From Caprella mutica (taxonomy: Eukaryota; Arthropoda; Malacostraca; Amphipoda; Caprellidae), in NCBI GenBank assembly GCA_947561585.1, contig CANNZV010002556.1, forward strand, positions 29,368 through 93,367: a DNA stretch of 64,000 bases, read 5' to 3'. Positions 11,145 to 21,010 of the stretch are shown here, in pieces (position 1 is the stretch's first letter; every line of letters begins with the position of its first letter). Below the pieces are notes generated by a model. That model had not been told where the DNA came from. It did not search any database and was given only the letters and a program-made list of their open reading frames with translations. The position numbers and the translations under genes are program-made.

Positions 11145-12641
11145 ATGGCACTAACGGGGACTGAACAGAATTTACTTATCTTACATCCCCTCCCCCGTTT
11201 CCGAGGGAATCTAAGAAAAGGTGAGGATCCTCAAGGTACGTCGGACATCGATGTCCGTACGTTCTTGAGGAGCCTCGAGATTCAGTTCAAATGTAGGAAT
11301 ATTATTGATGATCACCAAAAGGTCCAATTATTATTTAACCAAGTAGTTAAACACGTTGGTGACGCCATACAAGTAGTAAACGGGTTCGCCGGTGTCAATA
11401 TAACTTATGCTAGTCTGAAAGAAGAACTACTCATTAGCTATCCCCAACATGAAAGGACTGATTTTACATGCGCCGCTCACTCTATAATGAAATTCAATAT
11501 ACAACCCCAGGAACCACTCCGTTCTATATCACAATTAGAAGCAGAGGCACGAGCCGCCGTAGAAGCTTTTATGTTCGGTACCCATCGGGAGAAGGAAGGA
11601 ATGTACGCCCAGAACATCATAAGTGAAAACATAAGGGTTAGTGAAACTGATTCCATGGACCCTCCACCGAACGTGTCAATTGGTGAAGAATCCAGCGACA
11701 GTGAGACCGAAGAGGATGGACAAGAACAGGGCACCCCAACCAGGATTCCAACGACCTCATTAGGGACCACGAGTTCGCGATCATCCCCCCCCCCCATGGA
11801 CGAACGGAGAACTGCCGGAACTGGGACCGAGGCTCCAGAAGCAGAAGGAGTCAGACCAGGAGTGAACAGTAATGTAGTGTATAATCGGGGAATAACACAA
11901 ACCCCAAGGGAATTTATAACTGCCCAAGAGCTCCTGCATAGTTTCATTATGCATCTTCACCTGGCGGACAAACTAGAACCCGAGGCATACAAGAAAATAG
12001 CGAATGCACCTATAGGTCTCCGTTCCACGATGTTGAAGGCCAAGGCCGCCCAAGCCATGGAAAAACATTCTTCTGATAAAAGGAAGAGAGATACCCGAAA
12101 AAATCGTTCTGACGTTCTCTATGAAATACGACCAGACAATAATGCTGTTCGAAATAACGAATCAAGAGGTACGTGTTTCCATTGCGGAAAATTAGGACAT
12201 CTGAAGAAGGATTGTAGAGCCCTCCAAGGTTCCCAAAACCAGGTAAACGCCCATTGCAAATACTGCAAACAGAGGGGCCATAATGCAAAAAGATGCATAA
12301 AACGCATGCAAAAGGGAATACCCCTATGCGGGAAATGTGACCGAATAGGTCATGAGTACAAGGATTGCAAATCAGATAAAATGTGTACTATCTGTAGCCG
12401 TAAAGGGCATACCTCAATTGAGTGTAGGACTAGAAAGAACCAGGAAACAAACAACGGTAAGGGCCAAAGATATACAGGCAAATATAAAAACCCAAGGGAG
12501 GAAATGAGAAATATGGAAGAATGGGATAAACCAAATGATGAGGAAGATAGCGAATACAGTGATGAGATAAACATCATATGTGAAGAAGAAGGACAGGCAA
12601 TTCCAATAGATGATGATAGTGAAAATGAAGGTCAATATTGA
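11145..12641 (+). CDS. gag: Gag polyprotein with four CCHC zinc knuckles
   Basis: 498 residues from ATG at 11145 to TGA at 12641. The N-terminal half is where the capsid should be; I see no diagnostic motif there. A Ser/Pro/Thr-rich acidic region spans about residues 165-240. Four CCHC knuckles follow: CFHCGKLGHLKKDC, CKYCKQRGHNAKRC, CGKCDRIGHEYKDC and CTICSRKGHTSIEC, between about residues 344 and 430. The C-terminus is very acidic. Zinc knuckles bind genomic RNA during packaging; typical Drosophila errantivirus Gag lacks them, so four are unusual next to an env gene. The frame stays open after the TGA into the protease, with no other stop between. Confidence 0.9.
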   Translation: MALTGTEQNLLILHPLPRFRGNLRKGEDPQGTSDIDVRTFLRSLEIQFKCRNIIDDHQKVQLLFNQVVKHVGDAIQVVNGFAGVNITYASLKEELLISYPQHERTDFTCAAHSIMKFNIQPQEPLRSISQLEAEARAAVEAFMFGTHREKEGMYAQNIISENIRVSETDSMDPPPNVSIGEESSDSETEEDGQEQGTPTRIPTTSLGTTSSRSSPPPMDERRTAGTGTEAPEAEGVRPGVNSNVVYNRGITQTPREFITAQELLHSFIMHLHLADKLEPEAYKKIANAPIGLRSTMLKAKAAQAMEKHSSDKRKRDTRKNRSDVLYEIRPDNNAVRNNESRGTCFHCGKLGHLKKDCRALQGSQNQVNAHCKYCKQRGHNAKRCIKRMQKGIPLCGKCDRIGHEYKDCKSDKMCTICSRKGHTSIECRTRKNQETNNGKGQRYTGKYKNPREEMRNMEEWDKPNDEEDSEYSDEINIICEEEGQAIPIDDDSENEGQY

Positions 12642-12671
12642 CACAAGGAAGAGGTACAGGAGGAGGATCAT

Positions 12672-13406
12672 GTGAGGACCTTAAATAACTCGATATCCAC
12701 TCCTAAATTAAGGGTAGAAATAAATAATAGGAAATATGATGCTCTCATTGATACAGGAGCTTCCATTTCATTAATAAATGAAGAATTAGTACCTCAAAAT
12801 TACTTGAAGAAAACAAACCGTAGCGTGAAGGACGCTAGTGGTAATACGATTCCTATAGCAGGAAGCATAAAGGTGAGATTAATTACTCCTCAAGGACACT
12901 TTCCAGTGGAAATGTTGGTCTTAAGCAAGGTGAGCCCCGTAAAACAAATTATTGTTTTAGGGATGAATATATTAAATAATGTCCATTTGGATTTCTCGAA
13001 TAATACTCTGATATTTAATAAGAATAAGGGGTTACTCAAAGATATAAAGGATCCTGAAACAATGAGGATGAAAATATTAAACGAACAAATAATAGGAGTA
13101 CAGAAGAAATTAGGAAACGTTCCAGTTGGAAATAATAATATTCACTTGGTAGAAGACGTAGAATTAGACCCAAATGCGGTAACAATAATGAATATAAAGG
13201 CACCAGGATGGTGCGTAGAAAATCAATGCATTGTGTTACATAAAACAGTGCACCACAAGAAAATGGTAGTATTAGCAAATGCAGTGACTCGGGTCACAAA
13301 AGGGCAAATTACCGTCAATCTCATAAATTTGGATGACGAGAAGGTGAGGTTAGAACGGGTACCCAGTTATGTACGGGCCAGCTGTTTAAGGAAGAAGAAT
13401 ATCTGA
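12672..13406 (+). CDS. Retroviral-type aspartic protease, own frame segment
   Basis: The open stretch holds the aspartic protease motif ALIDTGASISLINEEL (about 12740-12785, catalytic DTG) and the later hydrophobic strand IIVLGMNIL that forms the second half of the fold. It is in the same frame as gag; only the TGA at 12639-12641 separates them, and the first possible start shown, at 12672, is GTG rather than ATG. Expression by stop-codon readthrough is therefore more natural than a separate start. The remainder of about 150 residues after the fold has no motif I know. Its 3' end overlaps the pol frame (13337-13406), shifted by -1. Confidence 0.8.
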   Translation: MRTLNNSISTPKLRVEINNRKYDALIDTGASISLINEELVPQNYLKKTNRSVKDASGNTIPIAGSIKVRLITPQGHFPVEMLVLSKVSPVKQIIVLGMNILNNVHLDFSNNTLIFNKNKGLLKDIKDPETMRMKILNEQIIGVQKKLGNVPVGNNNIHLVEDVELDPNAVTIMNIKAPGWCVENQCIVLHKTVHHKKMVVLANAVTRVTKGQITVNLINLDDEKVRLERVPSYVRASCLRKKNI

Positions 13407-13438
13407 ACTCAGTCCAGGGGAAAGGAGAGAGAAAATAC

Positions 13439-16400
13439 ATGGACATAGAAAAGGAATTCAAGGAACTCACAGAAGAGGAAATAAACTGCGGAGATACTAC
13501 CATGAAGCCCCCGTTGCTAACTCTCCTAAATACATTTAGGAAGGCGGTCTGGAAGGAAGGAGAAACATTAGGACATTACAAGGGCGACCCTATGCCCATA
13601 ACGCTCACCGACCCTAATATTAAAATCAATTTACCCCCCTACAGGATACCTCATGCAAGACAAGGACAGTTGGATGCGGTTATAAGGGATATGATCAAGC
13701 AAGGTGTAATTATTCGATCAAAGTCGTCGTTTAACTCACCGTTGTTAATCGTTCCCAAGCCAGGGGGTGAAATTAGAGTCTGTATTGATTATCGTCAATT
13801 AAATAAAATAACCGAAAGAATAACTTATCCAATTCCCAGAATTAGTGAATTATCTAACTCATTAGGGAATACTAACTGTATTACCTCTTTAGACCTTGCA
13901 TCTGCTTTCCACCAGGTACCCATTAAGACAGAAGATCAGGAGAAGACAGCCTTTACGGCCTGTAATAGTAAGTATCAATATACGAGGATACCCTTTGGGT
14001 TAACCTCAGCCCCAGGTTTTTTTAGTAGAGTAATAAATGAGGTCTTGTTCGATCTCATTGGTCTTGGAGTTTTAGTCTACCTAGATGACATAATCATTAC
14101 CTCAGCAGACAAGGTAAGTCATTTGGAGAAGATAGAGAAAGTATTGAAAAGGTTGACTGAAGCTACCTTGAAACTCAAAATAACAAAGTGCAGATTTATC
14201 ACCAACAGCGTGAAGTTCCAAGGGTACAATTTGACGTCAGAAGGGTTGAATCTAGACGAAGAGCGGATTAAGGACATCAGGGATTTACCATATCCTAAAG
14301 GTAAGCGACAATTACAAGGGTTATTGGGAACCCTAAACTACTTTAGAGTACTAGTGGCTAATTATGCCATTATAGCAGCTCCCTTGTATGAACTACTAAA
14401 GAAGAACGTCCGGTTCTTGTGGGAAGAGCGACATTCTCTCGCGGTGGACGCACTAAAGGAGAAACTCTGCTCGGCTCCCATCTTGAAGATACCTGACTAC
14501 CAGCGCCCCTTCTACCTCCACACCGATGCTTCGTTAATAGGAATTTCTGCGTGTTTACTGCAAGAACATAACGGATGGCTACACCCAGTATCCTTTGTAT
14601 CAAGATGTATAACTGATGCCCAGAGAAACTATTCAACTACAAAACGTGAGTGTATGGCCCTGTTATACGCCTTAAGAAAATTTCATTATATCATCAAACT
14701 CTATGACCTAACCGCCTTCACGGACCATAAACCCTTAATTGGAATATGTCAGAAGGTAACCAAGGATGCAGCCATCACTAGGTGGACTGCCGCTATCCAG
14801 GAATATGATGTAAAAATCAAATATTTACCTGGTAAGAGCAATATATTCGCGGATCTATTATCTAGATTAGTAGACGTGAATAAGGGATGTGTAGATGTCG
14901 CACAGGAATTGGATGATGATTTCCACGAGAAGATCCTCGAATTAAAAGAAGAAGAAGAAGAGACAACAGACGGAATTAACTCATTAATTCCAGTAGCAGT
15001 ACCTTGGGATGAAAAGGAATTGAGAGAACATCAGAAAAGGGACGAAAGGTGCAGTGACTTGAGGGTAACTATGAAAAATGGTCTCGAAGAGTCAACCCAG
15101 AAATTATCAAATTTCAAGATAATGAATAAAATTATCTACGTTTATAGAAAATTGAAACGTGGAAATTCAGAGGAAGAAGTTCTGGTTCCATATATACTAG
15201 ACTCCCTCATGGAAAAGGCGCTTGAACTTGTCCACGATAAAATAACAGCCGGTAACAAGAGTGCTCCCAGAACATTAAGGTTGTTCAAGAGGAACTTCTA
15301 TAATTATAAGGAAAGGGAGTTCATTGAGAATAAGGCAAAAAATTGTACTAAGTGCATTAGGGCAAAGGGAATAGCCCAACCAATACCCATAGCTAAATAT
15401 CCTATTCCTCCGAGACCTTTCACTGCGCTCAGTTCAGATATCCTGGGTCCACTTCCCATCACGGAATTTGGGAAAAGGTATGTTTTAGTTCTTAGGGATT
15501 TTACTACAAGATACTCTGTATTTTACTCCTTAGCCTCTAAGGACAGTAGTGCTGTAATAGCAGCCCTTAGAAATTTCATATCTCATTACGGAACCTTCGA
15601 GACACTACTGACCGATAATGCCCAAGAATTTCGAAGTGACGAACTAAGGAAATTCTTAAGATTCTATGGAATAAGGAAAAAGGAGATAGTTGTATACCAA
15701 CCCAGCTCGCAAGGACTATCGGAGCGTATAAATCGTGAATTAAATAAGTTGATTAGAATTTACGTCGAAGATGCTGCTAGGAATGATTGGGATCTCTTTT
15801 TACCAACGTTACAGTTAACGGTGAATAACACTTATAATAACGTGTTGGGAGAAACCCCATTTTTTGCGCTGTATGGATACGATAGTTTCACTGTAGCTTT
15901 CAAGTCTCCTAAATTCAATTATGGGGAAGATTATCTGTCTATGCACTTGAATAAAGTATCCCAAGTCCGACAATATTGCCGCCAATATCTATTGAAATCG
16001 CAGGATGAATATACGAGTCGGACAAATCGAAATAGATGGGATAAGGTTGGCGATCGAGTTTTCGCTAACCTCAGAAAATATAAACAGCAGGGAAAACTAG
16101 AGTTCCCCATCTCGGGCACATTTGTAGTCACAAAGGCGGAAGGACGTGCATACAATATCAAGGACAAAGTCACCAAGGAAACTTATGTAGTCCATCCAGA
16201 TAAACTAATCTTAGGGTTACAAGTTCCCACAGGTAATATTTCCACAGGTAACACTTCCACAGGTCAGGACCCCTCAGCCAACGGAATTAATCTCCAAGGT
16301 CAAGCGGGTGTTACCACGGATGAACCATTAACAGGGAAAGACACCACAGGTGTGAAGCTGGATAATAACCCTAATTCTAATAACACTAATATCGTGACTA

Positions 16401-16462
16401 ACGCTAAATCACGTGAAATAACAACTGGTCAAAGGAGATATAATCTTAGGCCAAGGAATTAA
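13439..16462 (+). CDS. pol: Pol: reverse transcriptase, RNase H, integrase
   Basis: 1007 residues from ATG 13439; the frame is open upstream to 13337. RT spans about residues 60-250 with IPFGLTSAPGFFSRV and the catalytic YLDD near residue 214. RNase H starts at YLHTDASLIGISACLL near 360 and ends at FADLLSRL. In integrase the zinc site is degenerate: HDKITAGN has asparagine where the family has the second histidine, while CTKC is kept. The D,D-35-E residues are present in SSDILGPL, LTDNAQEF and GLSERINREL (about 665, 723 and 760). The C-terminal tail is Gly/Asn/Thr-rich. No slippery heptamer of standard form was found in the overlap with the protease frame. Confidence 0.92.
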   Translation: MDIEKEFKELTEEEINCGDTTMKPPLLTLLNTFRKAVWKEGETLGHYKGDPMPITLTDPNIKINLPPYRIPHARQGQLDAVIRDMIKQGVIIRSKSSFNSPLLIVPKPGGEIRVCIDYRQLNKITERITYPIPRISELSNSLGNTNCITSLDLASAFHQVPIKTEDQEKTAFTACNSKYQYTRIPFGLTSAPGFFSRVINEVLFDLIGLGVLVYLDDIIITSADKVSHLEKIEKVLKRLTEATLKLKITKCRFITNSVKFQGYNLTSEGLNLDEERIKDIRDLPYPKGKRQLQGLLGTLNYFRVLVANYAIIAAPLYELLKKNVRFLWEERHSLAVDALKEKLCSAPILKIPDYQRPFYLHTDASLIGISACLLQEHNGWLHPVSFVSRCITDAQRNYSTTKRECMALLYALRKFHYIIKLYDLTAFTDHKPLIGICQKVTKDAAITRWTAAIQEYDVKIKYLPGKSNIFADLLSRLVDVNKGCVDVAQELDDDFHEKILELKEEEEETTDGINSLIPVAVPWDEKELREHQKRDERCSDLRVTMKNGLEESTQKLSNFKIMNKIIYVYRKLKRGNSEEEVLVPYILDSLMEKALELVHDKITAGNKSAPRTLRLFKRNFYNYKEREFIENKAKNCTKCIRAKGIAQPIPIAKYPIPPRPFTALSSDILGPLPITEFGKRYVLVLRDFTTRYSVFYSLASKDSSAVIAALRNFISHYGTFETLLTDNAQEFRSDELRKFLRFYGIRKKEIVVYQPSSQGLSERINRELNKLIRIYVEDAARNDWDLFLPTLQLTVNNTYNNVLGETPFFALYGYDSFTVAFKSPKFNYGEDYLSMHLNKVSQVRQYCRQYLLKSQDEYTSRTNRNRWDKVGDRVFANLRKYKQQGKLEFPISGTFVVTKAEGRAYNIKDKVTKETYVVHPDKLILGLQVPTGNISTGNTSTGQDPSANGINLQGQAGVTTDEPLTGKDTTGVKLDNNPNSNNTNIVTNAKSREITTGQRRYNLRPRN

Positions 16463-16672
16463 CAATTAACAAAAAAAAAGGAAAGGGAGATGCATGTGGA
16501 ATTAATTAAATTAAGTATACTAACAAGTTATTATTACTATTGAAACTAACATTGTTAGAATTAATAAAAAATAATATGGGATTGTTAGGAATGACGTAAA
16601 TAGATGTTAGATCAGAATCTAAAATTATGGTAATTAATTAAGAGGAACTATTATTTTATTTCTCAGGAGAAC
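16463..16672 (+). promoter_or_regulatory. Pol-env spacer with a strong 3' splice site
   Basis: AT-rich spacer ending in TTATTTTATTTCTCAG (AG at 16665-16666), six bases before the env ATG. The pyrimidine tract and AG fit the splice acceptor that retroviruses and errantiviruses use to make env mRNA. The matching donor, expected in the leader or early gag, was not identified. Confidence 0.6.
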
Positions 16673-18607
16673 ATGAACACTGTCCGCATTTTTCTGATAG
16701 CTGCAGCGCTACTTAAAGTAACGGCGCTATTAGAAAAGGAAAGTAGTTCTCCAATAGTTAAAATAGCATGGTCAGGACAAGCAAGAGTGACGGGAGCTTA
16801 TCTCATTTCTCCTATAAGATTAGATTTTATTGACAATATATGTGATCAACTCATCTCAAATTTACAAGTTACTGCCGATTTTATATCAGCATTAATTTCA
16901 TCTGAATTACTAGGTAAGGCAGAAAAGGACCTAGGGTTCATCAGGAGAACAAGTTTCTTATTACATAAAATAGAAGCAACATATGTAGAAATATTAAATT
17001 ACCTAGAGAATAGTCTAATTTGTACAAATCAAACCTTGATAAAATTGTCTGAAAATTATGATGGTTTTAAAACCATCCTTGATCCCATTTGGATGAACCT
17101 TACGACCTTAGATGCTGGGAAACCGGCTCAGATTCTGACTCAAGCTTATTTAGGCAAACGACCCTCTGTTATTCGACCATCACCAGACCAACAGGTTTTC
17201 TTAGGTACTGTAGCCGTAGGCACTATCGGATTGATTGGAGGAAGCTTGATAGGAACTTTGTTTGGTGGTAAAGATAACACCGAAGAAATAAACTCTCTAA
17301 ATCAGAACATCCAAACTTTAAATTCAAAAATAAGAATCACAAATGAACGTATAGACATAATTTCTAGAGATTTAACATTAAGTGTGCAAAATATAAAATT
17401 GATCTTAGAAAGCATGACTGAACTGAATAAGAAAACCCAATCTGCATACACAGTCCAATGGAATTTAAATCAGTTAAAACAAGCGGCAACTAACTTGCTT
17501 ATTTTATTCAGAATTGCCGATAATAGTATAACATTACTACGATCTGGTTATTTAAATGCCGATCTACTAAATTTAGATGCATTCAGGAAAGTCATTGAGG
17601 AAGGCTTAAAATATTATGTTGGATTGCAATTCCCAGTTAAAATGACAAGGGAAAACATTCCCGAAATTATTTCCCTACTCAATTTAAAGCATCTGCAACA
17701 AAACAAATTTATTATTACAATTCCATTGGTCGAGTTGACAGAGTACAGGGTTTATACGTTAGTACCACATCCAATCAAACTTTCCTCCGGTTCAATAATG
17801 ATAGCTGAATTAGACGATGTAATTTTAGTAAATAAGTATGAATACATAGTCTTAAGTTCTAAGTCTGTAAATTCTATTAATGATGAACTCCATGTTATTG
17901 ATGATATATTTCCCATCTGGAATCTTAAACATAATTCATGTTCATATGCAGGATATATTGGAAATGTAGATGATGTGTTAATGTTATGTAATTTTAAGAA
18001 ATTAGATAATCCCACAGGTATCTATTTAACAAATACTCCACAAAATAGATTGTTGTATGTTTCTGAGCCAACGCCCATTAAATTAGATTGTCCTGAGACT
18101 CGCATTAAAGATACTATAGAAGGCTTAACCTTTATCCCTAAAGAATGCGATTTAACCTCAAATGAAGTAAGATGGCCTGCTATGTTAACACACGATATTG
18201 ACCTAGAAGATCTAGTAGGAAACTCAGGAAAGGGAAGGACTTTCGACATTACTTCCTTGCCTCCCTTCATTTTAAATGAAACCCAACCTTTACATGATTC
18301 TATTAAAAATCAATTTGATAAACTTCCTTCAGAAGATGATAAATTTACCTTTGATTTCGATACTTGTGATATTTCCTTGGAACAGGTTACTTCATATTCA
18401 ATAGTAGCTTATGGGGGAGTAACGATAATAGTCATCCTTCATTCAATACTATTAGCAATCATATTCTTACCAAAAATTCGAAATTGGTTTATAAATAGAA
18501 AGAGAAACAAGGGAAGTCGAGATGAATCAATTGAATTGGGAATACGGAAGGGTATTAAAAAACGACTCCCCAAATCACCACGTGACTCATTAAGGCTTTC
18601 ATTTTGA
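16673..18607 (+). CDS. env: Envelope-like glycoprotein
   Basis: 644 residues. A hydrophobic N-terminus (IFLIAAALLKVTALL) fits a signal peptide. A glycine-rich hydrophobic segment at about residues 174-198 (LGTVAVGTIGLIGGSLIG) resembles a fusion peptide, and is followed by a heptad-like stretch (INSLNQNIQTLNSKIRI). A transmembrane segment lies near 577-599, followed by a basic tail of about 45 residues. This layout is that of class I fusion proteins and the insect errantivirus Env group related to baculovirus F; the family call is inference. No R-X-K/R-R cleavage site stands directly before the hydrophobic segment. In-frame sequence continues for 64 codons after the TGA. Confidence 0.75.
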   Translation: MNTVRIFLIAAALLKVTALLEKESSSPIVKIAWSGQARVTGAYLISPIRLDFIDNICDQLISNLQVTADFISALISSELLGKAEKDLGFIRRTSFLLHKIEATYVEILNYLENSLICTNQTLIKLSENYDGFKTILDPIWMNLTTLDAGKPAQILTQAYLGKRPSVIRPSPDQQVFLGTVAVGTIGLIGGSLIGTLFGGKDNTEEINSLNQNIQTLNSKIRITNERIDIISRDLTLSVQNIKLILESMTELNKKTQSAYTVQWNLNQLKQAATNLLILFRIADNSITLLRSGYLNADLLNLDAFRKVIEEGLKYYVGLQFPVKMTRENIPEIISLLNLKHLQQNKFIITIPLVELTEYRVYTLVPHPIKLSSGSIMIAELDDVILVNKYEYIVLSSKSVNSINDELHVIDDIFPIWNLKHNSCSYAGYIGNVDDVLMLCNFKKLDNPTGIYLTNTPQNRLLYVSEPTPIKLDCPETRIKDTIEGLTFIPKECDLTSNEVRWPAMLTHDIDLEDLVGNSGKGRTFDITSLPPFILNETQPLHDSIKNQFDKLPSEDDKFTFDFDTCDISLEQVTSYSIVAYGGVTIIVILHSILLAIIFLPKIRNWFINRKRNKGSRDESIELGIRKGIKKRLPKSPRDSLRLSF

Positions 18608-18631
18608 AAGGGTTTTGGTAAGGCTAGAGAG

Positions 18632-18802
18632 ATGTCCAGTAGGTGGTCTAGTAGAAGTAAAGACTCCATTGCTAGCTCACTAAGATCTGCGGCTGATAGT
18701 ACACGTGCCAGTAGCCGTAAGTGGAGACAAAAAGGGAGTAACTGGTTATCTCCAGAGACTAAACTGGAAACTCCAACTGTAGTAAATGTATGTAGCCACT
18801 AA
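18632..18802 (+). CDS. Small basic open frame, in phase with env
   Basis: ATG at 18632 opens 56 codons to TAA at 18800-18802, in the same frame as env, which ends at 18607. With the codons before this ATG the frame runs 64 codons without a stop. The product is Ser/Arg-rich and basic (SSRWSSRSKDSIASSLRS), like the cytoplasmic tail it would follow. It may be the end of a longer ancestral tail cut off by the TGA, a readthrough extension, or chance. Confidence 0.35.
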   Translation: MSSRWSSRSKDSIASSLRSAADSTRASSRKWRQKGSNWLSPETKLETPTVVNVCSH

Positions 18803-19373
18803 TACTCCATATCATAGGAAAGTGTATCCGACCTTGTCCTTAAATTCAATATCCTCAAATAATGAGCAAGGGCACAGAAACATGCCAATTCCATCTTTTT
18901 AATGTCAACATTGTAAAATTATATTCTAGATTCTTGATTAAAATTTGATTATATTGATTACTTATGATTAGTAGGTAGCATATTCTTATATTCTTGTATT
19001 CTTACTTAAGTATATTCTATCTTTTGATTGTATAATCATAGTCTTAATTACTCATATTGATTTAGCAAGTTATCTATATATAATCATAATTGTATTGTGT
19101 TCTTGGGTTTTTTCATGGTGATAAATTAAGTAATTTGGACATTAGGATAAAAACAATTTGTATCTCTAGGAATTATATTTCAGTATATTATTACAATGTA
19201 TCTATACCATTAATAAAATCTTACACATAGAATTTGATAGTACGCCTAAACATAGAATGAATTAGCTAACGTATGACCTTGTATGTATAATAACTCGACT
19301 CATAGTAGTATGGTACTATACCGTTTGTTAGAAAGTAAAATCTGAGAATTTCACTACTTTGGAGGTGGAGGAG
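18803..19373 (+). other. Long 3' non-coding part of the errantivirus-like element
   Basis: AT-rich, no gene. It ends with the purine-rich tract GGAGGTGGAGGAG (19361-19373), a good polypurine tract for plus-strand priming. Confidence 0.5.
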
Positions 19374-20207
19374 TGTTAGAAATTGAACGATATAAACGAA
19401 TATTATATATTTATATAATATTAGACTGTATGTTCAACTCTAACTATATATCCTATATGAATATATTATTATTATATATTGAACATTATATTATATTAAA
19501 TGAACATTATATTATACTATATTATATTATACTATTGAATATTATACTTATATTATATTAACATATGTGCATTCTGAGACTATGTGTACGAGTCGATTAA
19601 CTTTTACCTAAATTCTATATAAGGATTAACTTACAATATCTGAATAGTATCTTGATTGCAAATGTTATAAGAAGGTGAATAAATTAGAATTTGAACTATC
19701 ATTACCTATCATAAAAGTTGGCTATGCACAATTATCTATCTGTTCTGTCGGAGAAAGGATATAACTCACTAACTTTATTAGTTAAAAGATCACGGAGGCT
19801 CCATAAAAGTTCCCCAAATTATAAATTGGATACTGTAACCAAGGACTTTAAAATCTAGCAAAAACTTGTAGCATAGTGGATTTACGCTCCATTCTATTCT
19901 CTGAGAACCCAGTATAAAAGACTGTGGATTCCAAAGAACCCCGTTCTTATCGTAACTGAGTCTCTTCGCTGTGCATCTAGCACTATTCCTTTCCGTCCGT
20001 TCCGAATCCTCTTACCCGTAATCGGTATATATTGTGCATAGAACATAGTATGTTTTTAAACTGTGCGTGAACAAAATCTGTATCTTGTAATCCTGTACTT
20101 AATATTTTGCAAATAGTAATCCTAGAGAATATATAGAGTTGTTTCATTTTTCCTGATTTATTTAGAGAATTTAATTAAACTCGTTGAATTAAAGCTAGGT
20201 CAGCAAA
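19374..20207 (+). repeat. Candidate 3' LTR of the errantivirus-like element
   Basis: It begins TGTTAG directly after the polypurine tract and could end at AGCAAACA near 20207, giving TG...CA ends. It carries a promoter-like TATAAAAG near 19912 and an insect-initiator-like region downstream. Because no second copy was found upstream, the boundaries rest on these signals only. The right end is a guess. Confidence 0.4.
19911..19919 (+). promoter_or_regulatory. TATA box in the candidate LTR
   Basis: GTATAAAAG stands about 30-60 bases before GTCTCTTCGCTGTGCATC, in the middle of the candidate LTR, where a retroelement U3/R promoter would sit. Confidence 0.4.
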
Positions 20208-20446
20208 CACACTGACAATCAATCTAGTTTTAAAACACATATGACGTCACCCTAGCGACAGACTGAAGCCCCGTTTACATCGAGGCTCTTTTACACAGTC
20301 TGAGTGTTGAAACAACGGGCAAACGCGCAGTTGAGGGGCAAACCAGCGGGCAACTTGAGGCTCACTTCAACATTCACCCTGGCCATTCTTTTCGACACTC
20401 TGAGCGACATTCACTGTGGCTCAGTCAGTCCTTTGATGCACCAGGG

Positions 20447-20810
20447 CAAGGAAGTTATAGTACTGGAACTATAACAACGTCTCTCAGCTACATTATTAGG
20501 TCTGTTTTTCGGTCCACTGCTATATACGTAGTAATGGCAATAGAGTAACTTGTTATCGTGACGTCATTAAGGCTTTAGACTTAATCGAAAATTAAGGTCA
20601 AGTAGTTTGGATAACTGAATACACCATCACTCTTTTCTTATATTGGTAATAAATAAACATTTTTTATAATTAAACACTCTTCGAATGCCTTAAATTCAAT
20701 TTAAACTGTTGCTGTTATGACGTCATGTACACTAACAGTCTCAATTGTCACTACTACATTCTATATACTGGTAGTCCGTGAATATGCATGTATTAGCAGT
20801 GGACTGGACT
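20447..20810 (+). repeat. 364-bp dispersed repeat, copy 1
   Basis: From CAAGGAAGTTATAGTACTGG to GCAGTGGACTGGA this is nearly colinear with 49466-49826 in the same orientation, and partly with 9893-10018. The ends share an inverted TCCACTGCTA word (near 20514 and 20795). The word GCACCAGGG occurs just outside both ends here but not at the other copy, so it could be a target duplication. Confidence 0.7.
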
Positions 20811-20880
20811 ACAGACACATTTAAACAAAATGTTAGCCGCCTGCACCAGGGGGAGGTTGTAAACATCGAAGCTCCTGCAA

Positions 20881-21010
20881 AATGGCTGACAACGAGTAGA
20901 ACGCTGTTGAACAGCTAATTAAAAAATATAGGACTCACGAATGTCTTTGGAAATCAAGTAAAGCATATAAAAGTAGATATCTAAGAGGAAGAGCAATAAG
21001 GACATTAATT
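20881..21010 (+). pseudogene. MADF domain remnant
   Basis: ATG at 20881 is followed by MADNE, a TAG stop, and then an open stretch: VEQLIKKYRTHECLWKSSKA and YKSRYLRGRAIRTLIKQ. This is the start of a MADF (Myb/SANT-like) DNA-binding domain; compare the intact one at 28343-28702. In PIF/Harbinger elements a MADF/SANT protein partners the transposase and helps it bind DNA or enter the nucleus. The stop at codon six and the loss of the rest of the domain make it a pseudogene. Its presence inside AGCCCC-ended termini supports the PIF assignment of this element. Confidence 0.6.

Larger units (their letters stand above)
11145..20207 (+). mobile_element. Gypsy/errantivirus-like element with env, 5' LTR missing
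   Basis: Four open frames in retroviral order on the plus strand: gag (11145-12641), protease (12672-13406), RT-RNase H-integrase (13439-16462) and env (16673-18607), then a long 3' non-coding part, a purine tract and a candidate LTR. All large frames are uninterrupted over more than 1,000 codons of pol, so this is a relatively recent copy. In this group the integrated form inserts by integrase and env is made from a spliced RNA. The missing 5' LTR means the present copy should lack its own promoter. Inverted sequence shared by its two flanks (10340-10440 and 20238-20266) suggests that it sits within, or was rearranged with, another repeat. Confidence 0.8.

Noticed and set aside
11477..11947. 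156-codon minus-strand open frame
   Set aside because: It lies wholly inside the gag coding region on the opposite strand and has no recognisable motif; the plus frame explains the sequence.
14370..14636. 88-codon minus-strand open frame inside pol
   Set aside because: It overlaps the RNase H coding region; there is no independent evidence.
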